NCBI GenBank assembly: GCA_021014325.1
Contig: CM037462.1
Span: forward strand, 4,248,318-4,312,317
Length of the DNA: 64,000 nt
DNA from: Plazaster borealis
Lineage: Eukaryota > Echinodermata > Asteroidea > Forcipulatida > Labidiasteridae
Reading direction: 5' to 3'
The translations under genes were made by a program, and so were the position numbers. Shown piece after piece: positions 40,101-52,100 of this stretch. Each line of letters opens with the position of its first letter. The first letter of the stretch is position 1. The notes below the pieces were generated by a model that did no database searches, had not been told where the DNA came from, and worked only from the letters and a program-made list of their open reading frames with translations.

Positions 40101-43100
40101 CTGAGATTTTTCAGACAATGAGTTTATATCGTCGCTCGAACCACAAAATGACTTATCTCGTCCACAGTAAAAAAAAGTGTTTTGAGAAAATCACGATGGA
40201 AGTCACACTTTTTTCAAACTGCTGTTTCGGGGTCTGCTCACTACTTCTATTTTATTTTGTTTAAGACAAAATAAAGCTGACTACTTTATTCGTACAGAAC
40301 TGACAATGTATTTTCATTCCTGCAAACAACTAAAATAAAGAGTACTATAAGGAGTCGTTGGATCTCCTCAAGGTTGGATGGTCATTTCCCAGAAAACAAA
40401 ATCTCAGGCAGGACGGCCGATTTTAAAGCTCATGGGCTAAAGGGTGGTGAGACATTTCAGTTCGGAATGTTTGATTTTAGACATTTTAAACGCAAGTAAC
40501 GCAAAGTAAATTTGTATTTAGTTACGCCGCAGTATTGTTGGCGCATGAAGTTCGGCTTGTATGTAACATTCGCAGTCATGTATTGGATGGTAACAATTTG
40601 ATTAACTTGATAAATTTGTATTTAGGTGCGCGGCTTGTTGGTGGAAGTTCACCCTTTGAAGGTAGGGTTGAAGTCTTCCACGATGGTCAATGGGGCACTG
40701 TATGTGATGACGGCTGGGACATGCAAAACGCAAACGTTGTGTGCAAACAACTTGGCTTCATCGAAGCAACTACTGCATGGCAGCTTGCACACTTTGGACA
40801 GGGAACAAATCAAATACTCATGGACGACGTCGTCTGCGGTGGAAATGAGGAAAGATTACAAGAATGTGTTTTTTCAGGCTGGGGTGTCAACAATTGTGAT
40901 CATTCAGAAGACGCTTCGGTGACATGTGTACCAGGTGGGTGCCAAGGTTTGACAACAACATAAATTATTGGGTTTTTTTCTTCACAAAATGAGACCAGTG
41001 AATCCCCATATACCGCTACAAGGTTGTTGTAAGAACTTATGCATAACAACAACCATGAGTAATGTTTTTGTATGTTTTGTTTTTGGAGGAGTTGGTTGTT
41101 ACCTTGATTTCCGATACGCAGAGAAACATGCGTGTTGTTTCCCATCATAAAAATAATTATAACAATAGAAACAAATACACTATAAAATAGTTGTGTCCTT
41201 TAGTGTAGGCGCAGTTCTACGGGGTTTGGGGGAGGGGAGGGGGCTGGGACTGGGGGTAGCCCCCAAAGCCTTTGTCTAGCCTCCCCCAAATAAGGGAAAC
41301 AAGAAGAAGAAGAAGACACATGCTGAACGTGACATGACACAGGAACTACTCCGACATCCCGACAAAGTTGTCGATGAGTTTGCCCGAAAAGGATGCTGCA
41401 TTTCATTAATGATACACATGACCTTTTTAAGATGCCGAGCCCATAATATTCCCCATCAATTTGCAAGCTTTTGTTCTGTCCACCATTTTGGAGACGAAAA
41501 TTTATCGCAACTGCATCATGTACCAGTATTATATGATTATTGTAACTTTTTACTTATAACGCGCCAAATACATGAACAATGCGCTGTATACATACAGGTT
41601 GCATTCCTACTCCCAAAGTGAAATAGCTTTAGCGAAAGTAAGAGGGTGGCATCATGTGCGAAGGGTCTAGCCCCAAAAAATATTGGCTCTAGAACCGCGC
41701 CTGCTATAGTAAATTGTTGGATCTCCTCAAGGTCGGATGCTCATTTCATGAACATAAAAATCTCAGGTAGGACTGCCGATTTTAGGGCTCATGGGTTAAA
41801 GGGTGATGAGAAATTTAATTTCGGAATGTTTGATTTTAGACATGGGCAACAACTTATCACTGACAACACAAACAATAACCGAAACGCAAGTAATGCAAAG
41901 TAAATTTGTATTTAGTTACGCCGCAGTTGTTGACGCAATGAAGTTCGCCTTGGATGTAAAATTCGTAGTCATGTATTAGATGGTTGCAGTAATGATGTGA
42001 ATAACTGGACAAATTTATAAACTTTGTCTTAGGTGTGCGGTTAGTTGGTGGAAATGTCACCTTTGAAGGTAGGGTTGAAGTCTACCGTGACGATCAATGG
42101 GGCACTGTATGTGATGATGGCTGGAACATCACAGACGCAAACGTTGTGTGCAAACAACTTGGCTTCGATGGAGCAACTACTGCGTGGCAGAGCGCACACT
42201 TCGGACTGGGAACAGGTCAAATACTCATGGACGACGTCAACTGCGGTGGAAATGAGAAACGATTGCAAGGTTGTGTTTTTTCAGGCTGGGGTGTCAGCAA
42301 TTGTGACCATTCAGAAGATGCTTCCGTGACATGTGAACCAGGTGGGTGCCGAGGTTTAGCGAAAAAACGTCAATCATTGTGGGTATTTTTTTACGAAATG
42401 GGACCAAAACGGTTCCCCTTATACTGCTACAAGGTTGGAATACTGTTAACCTTGTCTTATTGAAGATGATTTCAAAATTTCAAGATTACCTAGAAAATGT
42501 GTTGGAAGAACTTATGTATTACAACAATAACCATGAGTAATGTTTTCGTATGTCTTGTTTCGGGAATGGTTGGCTGTTCCCTTAATTTTCGATACAAACA
42601 GGGATACATGTGTGTTGTTTCCCTTCTTAAAACTAATAATAGAATAAAAAATAAAATAAATTAAAATAGTTGAGTCCTATAAAGAGTCGTTGGATCTCCT
42701 CAAGGTTGGATGGTCATTTCCAAGAAAACAAAACCTCAGGCAGGACTGCCGATTTTAGAGCTCATGGGCTGAATGGTGGTGAGACATTTCATTTCGGAGT
42801 GTTTGATTTTAGACATAGGAAACAACTTATCGCTGACAACACAAACAATAACTGCAGTGCAAGTAACGCAAGGCAACTTTGTATTTAGTTGCGCCAAAGT
42901 ATTGATGACGTATGAAGTTCGCCTTGTATGTAACATTCGTAGTCATGTGTTGGATAATAGGCCTAATTTGATTATTTTGATAAATTGGTAATTAGGTGTG
43001 CGGCTTGTTGGTGGAAGTTTACCCTTTGAAGGCAGGGTTGAAGTCTTTCATGGTGGCCAGTGGGGCACTGTATGTGACGACGGCTGGGACATCCAAAACA

Positions 43101-46100
43101 ATCAAAACGCAAACGTTGTGTGCAAACAACTTGGCTTCATCGAAGCAACTACCGCGTGGCAGAATGCACACTTTGGACAGGGAACAATTCAAATACTCAT
43201 GGACGAGGTCACTTGCGTTGGAAATGAGGACAAATTGCAAGATTGTGTTTTTTCAGGCTGGGGTATCAACAATTGTGACCATTCAGAAGATGCTTCCGTG
43301 ACATGTCAACCAGGTGGGTGCCGAGGTTTGACAACAAATCCATTATTGTGTCTTTTTCACGAAATGGGACCAGTTGCTCCCCGTTTACCGCTGCAAGGTT
43401 GGAATATTGTTAACCTTTTCTTACTAAAGATGAGTTCAAAATTTCAATATAAGTCAGAGGTTGGCGTCACGTGCGAAGGGATAGTCCCAACAATATTGGC
43501 TCTAGAAGCACGCCTGCAATAGTGAGTTATCAAGGTCGAATGCTCATTTCATGAAAATAAAATCTCAGGCAGGACTGCCGATTTTAAGACTCATGTGTTA
43601 AAGGGTGATGAGACATTATGGGCAACAATTTATCACCGGCAACACAAACAATAAGCGAAGTTCAAGTAACGTGAAGCAAATTTGTATTTAGTTACGTCAG
43701 AGTATTGATGGCGTTTGAAGTTAACCTTGTATGTAACATTTGTAGTCGTGTAATAGATGGTAATAAAGTGATTAACTGGATACATTTATTAACTTTGTAC
43801 TTAGGCGTGCGGTTAGTTGGTGGAAATGTCACCTCGGAAGGTAGAGTTGAAGTCTACCGTGACGATCAATGGGGCACTGTATGTGACGACGACTGGGACA
43901 TCACAGACGCAAACGTTGTGTGCAGGCAACTCGGTTTCACTGGAGCAACTACTGCGTGGCAGAGTGCACACTTTGGACAGGGAACAGGTCAAATACTCAT
44001 GGACAATGTCAACTGCGGTGGAAATGAGGACAGATTGCTATATTGTGTTTTTCCAGGTTGGGGTTCCCACAATTGTGACCACTCAGAAGATGCTTCCGTG
44101 ACATGTGAACCAGGTAGGTGCCGAGGTTTGGCGAAAAAACGTCGATCATTGTGTGTTTTTCACGAAATGGGACCATAACCGTTTCACGTCCGTTACGTTA
44201 CATGATTGGAATTTTGTTAACTTTGTTTTACTAAAGATGATTTCAAGATTCAAAGATTACCTAGAAAATGTGTTGTAAGAACTTGGCTATCACAACAATG
44301 ACCATGAGTAATGTTTTCGTATGTTTTGTTTCGGGAAGGGTTGGCTGTTCCCTTAATTTCCGATACAAACAGGGAAACATGCGTGTTATTTCCCTTCGTA
44401 AAAATAATAGTATCAACAACAATAAAAATGTTGAGCCCTATGGTGAGTCGTTGGATCTACTCAAGGTCGGATGCTCATTTCCATGAAAAGATTCTCATGT
44501 AGGACTGCCGATTTAAGGGCTTAGTGGTTAAAGGGTGGTGAGATATTTAATTTTTGAATGTTTGATACTATAGACATGGGCAACAATTTATCACTGACAG
44601 CACAAACAGTAACCGAAGTGGAAGTAACGCGAAGTAAATTTGTATTAAGTTACGCCAAAGTACTGACACATACGACGTATGAAGTTCGCCTTGCATGTAT
44701 TGTTCGAAGTCATGTATTAGATTGTAATAACTTGATCAACTTGATAAATTGGTATTTAGGTGTGCGGCTTGTTAGTGGAAGCATCCCCTCTGAAGGTAGA
44801 GTTGAAGTCTTACATTATGGCCAATGGGGCACTGTATGTGACGACTATTGGGACATCACAGAAGCAAACGTTGTTTGCAGACAACTCGGCTTCACTGGAG
44901 CAACTACTGCGTGGCAGAGTGCACACTTTGGACAGGGAACAGGTCAAATACTCATGGACGACGTCGACTGCGGTAGAAATGAGGAAAGATTGCAAAATTG
45001 TGTTTTCCGTGGCTGGGGTATCAACAACTGTGGCCACGAAGAAGATGCTTCCGTTACGTGCGAAGCAGGTGGGTGCTAAGTTTTGGTTAAACACATCAAT
45101 TATAATGAGGTTTGGGCATTATGTGATCAAAGGTTTCCCAAATGTGTCTTCAATTGAGTTTCGCCTACCCACAAACAAGATGCAATTGGACGGATTGCCC
45201 TTCGCTTGTAACATTTGCATTCCCGTTTCAAGTTCTACCTGCTTGATACTTTTCTAGTTTATCATTCTAAATGTCCTATAAACAAAGTATAAATTAAATA
45301 CTTCGAGTAAAATGCCGATTTAATAACATATTTATGTTTTCCTCACTTACTTCATTTACGTGTAAGATGGATTTCCAACAGCGACAGTAATATACACTAA
45401 AGTTAAAACAAATGTTAATACATTATTTAACTTAGGTAAAGAAAAAGCTTATAAACTCAATAATGGAAAAGTTATTTTATTTGAGGATTTTAAGAATACC
45501 AGACCCACCTTGTAAGAGCTGCCACATATTAAAATCAAGTATTGACAGTCTCAATTATTTCTCTCTTAGCTGATAACCAGGCACCCACGGTGTTCGGTTG
45601 TCCTGAACCTATCAATGCCAACCTGCCGGTAGGAAGCAGCGATGTTGCTGTCTCATGGACTGAGCCATTGACACATGAAACTGGAGTAACTCCAACCAAG
45701 ACCCATCAACCTGGATCTAGATTTACAGTAGGAGTAACCACGGTCAGATACACCTTCACTGACCAGACTGGGAATCAAGCAGTATGTACATTTAAAGTTA
45801 CGGTATTAGGTGAGTAGTTACCAAGCTCCTCTAGAACGGTTAGTGTTTACTTAATAACAACATAAGTAAAAACCACTGGCGCGGATGTTATATTAATCTA
45901 TTTATCAATATCAATGATTGGAAAAGCCCACGTCGATAAAAATTAAACTTCCTTGTAAATTTCAGCTTGAATTGAACATAAGGGACTATTTTTTAGCACA
46001 TACATGATTTTTTTCCACATCCAACACATTTAGTTTTTGAGGTTTCTTTTGAAGGCAAGACCAGAAGGTCGATGCTGTTGAGCCACTAATTTTTGTTCTC

Positions 46101-49100
46101 GAAACCAGTGGGCATATTGTTAAAGGCATCGTACACGTTTGGTAATTGTCAAAGACCAGTGTTCTCATTTGGTGTATTCCAACATATGCATAAAAATAAA
46201 AACAAGCCTGTGAAAATTTGGGCTCAATTGGTCATCGAAGTTGCAAGAAAATGATGAAAGAAAAAACACCCTTGTTGTACAGTTTGTGTGCAAGAAGTTT
46301 TTATTATTTTGGTGATAAATTACCTCTTTGTCAAAAACTACGTTACTTCAGAGGGAGTCGTTTCTCACAATGTTTTATACTATCAACAGCTCTCCGTTGC
46401 TCGTTACCAAGCCAGTTTTTATACTAAGTTATATTTTGAGAATTACCAAACGTGTACGATGCCTTTAAGTGAATGGAATTTACTTCAATTGAATTGTTAT
46501 AGTCGTTAAAGTGGGATATTAAAAAAGTCCCAATGTTTTAGGTTTTGTAGCATATGTACATGTACGTACTGAGTTATGTTGAATTTTCTTTTTTCTTAAA
46601 TACATCCAAGCCCCGCCCGAACTCAGCCACAACCCCATAGTATTCCTCATATCATCAACATCAGCTAGAGTAACCTGGCAGGCATGGAACGCAAGTAACG
46701 GGGATACAGGAGATGGACCGGTTGTTGCATACATAGTCTACGTTAACCCAAACAATGGTTCCTCCTGGATGGTTGCTGGCAGTGTGTTTATTACAGACCC
46801 ATCACGAGCAACGTACAGCTTTCTGATTGAAAACTTGCAGCTGGGGGCAATGTATAATATTACTGTAGCTGCAGTAAGAGATGGTATAGGAGGGGAAGGA
46901 CCGAGAAGTCCTTCGACTGTGATCCAGACCCAACTGCCAACGGAAATACCAACAACTCTGGAACCTACCAAGTCAGGTAAATCACTTTAAAAGTAACTCT
47001 TCAAGGGTTCAAATATTAGAACTGATGAAAAAATCGATATGGAAGAACATATAAGGGCACTGTGTGGTTCACCTATTTGGCATTCATGAAAAATATTTGA
47101 TAAGTGTGAGAAGATGATTTTCATTTAACATCTTAAGATCGTAATATATATTTCCAACCAGCTAGGGGTGCAGATGATTCTGTAAAAATCTTTAAAAAAA
47201 ACACCTTTTAAAATCCCCTCCAAGAATCAAAATGTGCATGACGCGGAAACAAAAATCTCCTTGTCACTAAAGGGCGTTTTGGGTAACTTTTGCCTATAAT
47301 TTATTCTAGTTTTGTTTTAAATGTTTGCCAAATTTCAGTCCAAATGTTGTTTAAAATGGCACAATTAATGTGTTTTGACAACAATAAAGTTAAACCATTT
47401 CTAGGTTCTCAGTTCACTGTTGTCACTGAATTTTACGGACTCTTAATTATATTAAATAGAAACGCAAGCTTTGGCGGCAATGTTGAACCAAAACAGGCAC
47501 TGTGATCTTTACTTGTCTATAAAGTGTTATGCTAGATCTAAAGAGTAAGAAACTAAAACGCTCAAATTAATAAATGTAGTATAAATGGCAATAATTATAC
47601 TATATTGTGACCCAGTTTCTAAAACCAAAACCAAAATACAAAATGGCCGCCAGTTTTTGCGACAATTTTGAATTCCAAAATGCACTTTAGATCGTCACGT
47701 GATACCTCAGACTCACCTTTTATCTGATAAATTAAAAATGAATTTGATTAATAATTAAGTTCAACAAATTAATATCATAGTAAAACATAAGAACCGAGCT
47801 GAATTCTCTTCCATTTAATCGTCATATTCATTAAGGTTTCGTTTAAAAAAATGTCCAATGTTTTAATTTTTGTGGTATATACATGTACGTACTGAGTTAT
47901 GTTGAATTTCTTTTTTCTTAAACACATCCAAGCTCCGCCTGAACTCAGCCACAACCCCATGGTATTCCTCATATCATCAACATCAGCTAGAGTAACCTGG
48001 CAGGCATGGAACGCAAGTAACGGGGATACAGGAGATGGGCCGGTTGTTGCATACACAGTCTACGTTAACCCAAACAATGGTTCCTCCTGGATGGTTGCTG
48101 GCAGTGTGTTAGTTACAGATCAATCACAAGCAATGTACAGCTTTCTGATTGAAAACTTGCAGCTAGGGGCAATGTATAATATTAGTATAGCTACTGTAAG
48201 AGATGGTATAGGCGGTGAAGGACCGAGAAGTCCTTCGACTGTCATCCAGACCCAACTGCCAACGGAAATACCAACAACTCAGGGACCTACAAATGCAGGT
48301 AAAATACTGTAAAATTAACTGCCCAAGGGTTAAAAATTAAACTGTTGACAAAAACCGATATTAAAGGACATACCATATAAGGGCACGGTCATTTTGTGTG
48401 AATGATTATGACCCTGAAGTGTAAAAAAACAAAAAAACAAAAACAAAAAAAAACAACAACAACAAAAACACACAAAAAACTAACAAACACCCCCCCCCCA
48501 AAAAGTTAAAAAATTAAAATAAGTATATATATATATAAATACAAAATAAAAAAAAATAAAAAAATTGTAGCGAATATATGCCGCACTGTATTATTCATAG
48601 ATGACAATATATGTTATTATAGGTTAAAACTACTTTATTGAAATCGGAGGAACACACACTTTCGTCATTGATTGTTTTTATTTTGTTTTGTTTGTTCACA
48701 GCACCGGATGCAACCTTCCAACGAGGATCGAGCACCTATGTGATTGTTGTCTGTGTCGTCATTGTTGTCCTTATTCTTGTTTTGGGGTGTTCGATTTATA
48801 TCTTTCGATTACGGAAGCGAAAAAGACGGCAGGATCCTGATGGTGAGGAGCTGGTGAGTTCGAAGATGGTTCGGTATAATATTTTGTGATAAGCTTTAAA
48901 TGTAATTGCAATGTCACTTCAGTCTACAGCAGCCACTCCAATTCGGAATGGGTTGGTACTGTTTTCCCCGATTTAATTAAATCTGTTAATATTGTTTGAA
49001 AATAACAGCGGGCACTACCGCCCGCTTCTCTGACGTGGTCACACTGCCAACCAGTAATTTTGTTTCGTTCAATAGGTCTGTTACGAGAATGACTTTTATA

Positions 49101-52100
49101 ATGTCGAAACTGCAACGGACTGTGAGCCTGTTGGTCTCGAACAACCACAAATATATAAAGGAACAACAATCGAATCGTCCTCATCAAGTGGAAATGTTGG
49201 TTTACCTTCATGGGCGAAGTCCTTGAGTGTCTCGTGGGGTGATTTGATAGTTGGAACCAAGGTACTTGGAGAGGGTCGTTTTGGTAAAGTGCGACTTGGT
49301 GGAGTGATTATTGATGGGGAAATAAGCAAGGTAGCCATCAAACAATTACAAGGTACATATATATGGGACATTATACTGTATTACTCATTTTTAATCACAC
49401 TGTTTGGTCTACACGAAAACTTTCCAATACGTATATAGTTACTTGTGTACTGAGCCTTTAAAGAGACATAGGTGAAAAAACCGGGAACAAATTCGAACGA
49501 AAATTGTCCTCGTTTGAACGAAGATTAATCTTCAGTAGAACGGAGATTAATCTTCAGTAGAACGAAGCTTGTCCCTTTAAGCTTCGTACTTCTAATTATT
49601 ATTATTTAATTTTTTTTTGTAGAAAATGCGTCCCCAACTGAAAAGCAGAATTTCTTAGACGAGTTCCGATCCATGGCTCAAATCGGACGTCATCCTAACG
49701 TTGTCGGGATTCTCGGTGCCTGCATTCACGAGGGTAAATATCTTGCTGGTATTTTTTTACTTCTTCTTCACCTTCATGTGCTTCTTCCTCACTAACTATC
49801 GAATCGCTTTGGAAATGTAACATCATCCTGACTACATTTGGGCAAGAGAGGCCTTCCGATTTGAAGGAAATTGCTGCTGACAATGGTGTGATTTTTTCTC
49901 ATCACTGAAATTGTCTTTGGTTTACTGTAGGATTTGATGTTTAGTGAGTACAAGACGTTTTACCATGATTACTTGCATATCTCGTCCGTTGAGTGTCAGA
50001 CTAAAGTTCTGGTGTTGTCAGAGTGTGATGTGTCCTTGAGCAAGACAATTATTATAAGTGACAGTAATTGCTGCATCCTTCGGATGGGACGTATGTAAAG
50101 TAATTTCGCCCATCATCTTTCTTATCATAGTTCGACATTAATATATACAAACTTAAACCTTTTCAGCAGCAAGAGCAGTTATTCTTTTACTGACAGATCG
50201 CTTTTCGTTGTTATTATAGATAGATATCATGTGGTTAAGCTTCTCCATACTCCTCAATGTTATCAATAATTCAAAAATTATGCAGGTTGGCGGAAGTTGA
50301 ACATTGCGGCACGAAATTAATCCATTAATTAATTCTCATCTAAGAAATGTGTCCCCAAACTTCTTCAAGGGTGTATTTATCATAAGCGGTTATCTCGCTA
50401 TTTGACACAAAATAGTAAGATAAAAATAACTCGTTTATCTATTCAGAAGCTTTGTATGTAGCTTTGGAGTACTTACCCAACGGTGATCTTTGCTCCTACC
50501 TGAGGAAAGCTCGATCCGTGAATGAGGATGATAGTCAGGGAGTTCTATCTTCGAAGAAGCTGCTTCAATTCGCTTTGGATGTGGCTAAAGGAATGCAACA
50601 TCTGGCTGCATCTGGGGAAAGTATCATTTACATTCATTATGTTTAAGATGGAAATTACTCTACAAAAATAGCTTCTGCAGACCGCTAAATGGAAATATAA
50701 TATCAACACCGAATAAATTTAAGGTTTAACAGCAGTGAATAATTTCCTTTGTATAGCTGCACAAAAACATATGTATCACATTAAATCGAAATAAACACTC
50801 AGTGTGCACAAACATGTTCAGTCTAAGTATTTTTGCTGGGTGAAATAATTCCCTGAACATTTTTGATAAAATGTGCGGTTTTCATCAAAAAAAAAAAGAC
50901 GAATTATTTTTTTCCACAATTTACAGGTGATACACCGAGATTTGGCAGCAAGGAATATTCTCCTAGACGACAATCAGGTTGCCAAGATTTCCGATTTCTG
51001 TTTGGCACGAGGGGAAGATACTTATGTACAAATGTCAAAGGTATGTGAAATATTAATAGTACAGTAACATACTACAAAATAAACAAAATTTGTTATTAAG
51101 TAATGACAATGTTTTCTCTTTCAGACTCGTGTTGATACTCGCTGGTTGTCCCTTGAGTCGTTGACGAAAAACACATACACCTCAATGAGTGACGTGTAAG
51201 TGTTGTAAACTCTTTATTCTCTTTCGTAGTTTGACCCCACTTCCTTCTGAGGTCATTCTCAATTCCTTGTCAATGGTTTCGACCGTTTTCTGCTCTGTTT
51301 TGAGTGATCACTTAAAACAGAGCACAAAGGTACTTAAAAAAATGACGGTTAAACCGTTAAATGTGGTGAACTACTTTGATAGTAGTGAAAGTAATACAAA
51401 TGGAGTTACTCTCGGTTATCCGAGGAAAAATGCAGATTACAAAACATGGATTTCATGGAAACAAGTATAGCTTATGCCGTACATACAAAATTTCAACCAT
51501 GGCTCATTGCCACGGACGGCGTGAACCAGTTGCTACACATTAAGCCTTTCAAATGTTGGTTAAAAAACAAAATAATTATAACACGTTATACGGATATCCA
51601 AAGAGTTTTGATTTAAGAAGATATAAACTATATGTATATCATAGCTAATAGACGACTCTCAAGTTACAAGTAGTTTTTTCCGGACCTGGGGAAAAATATT
51701 TAACAGAATAATAATTATGTTTTAAAAATAAATGGTTCAAAAACGTTTCTTTATCTCTCTATTAAATTAGATGGTCCTACGGAATCCTTCTCTGGGAAAT
51801 TGCAACTTTTGGTAAGAACCAAATTAAAATGTTGATTTTTAATTTAATAACTGGTTTTAACAGCACGAGACTATTATCATTTGAAAACGGATGGTTTACT
51901 TCTTCCTCGAATAGGTGGAACTCCATACGCAGGGATTAAATCTGACTGCATAGTGTCAAGACTTGAGAATGGCTATCTCATGCCCAAACCGAGCAACTGC
52001 GATGAGAAAATGTAAGAATCTACACCATTTTGACACACACATGTAGTTTTCTGTCAGCTGATGTTTTCAAAATCATTCACTCCAATTTATGTATGATTAT

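Noticed and set aside
19109..45094. Many long open frames antisense to or in another frame of the SRCR exons
   Set aside because: They exactly mirror the SRCR exons and share their repeats (codon bias leaves the other frames open). They have no splice sites or domains of their own.
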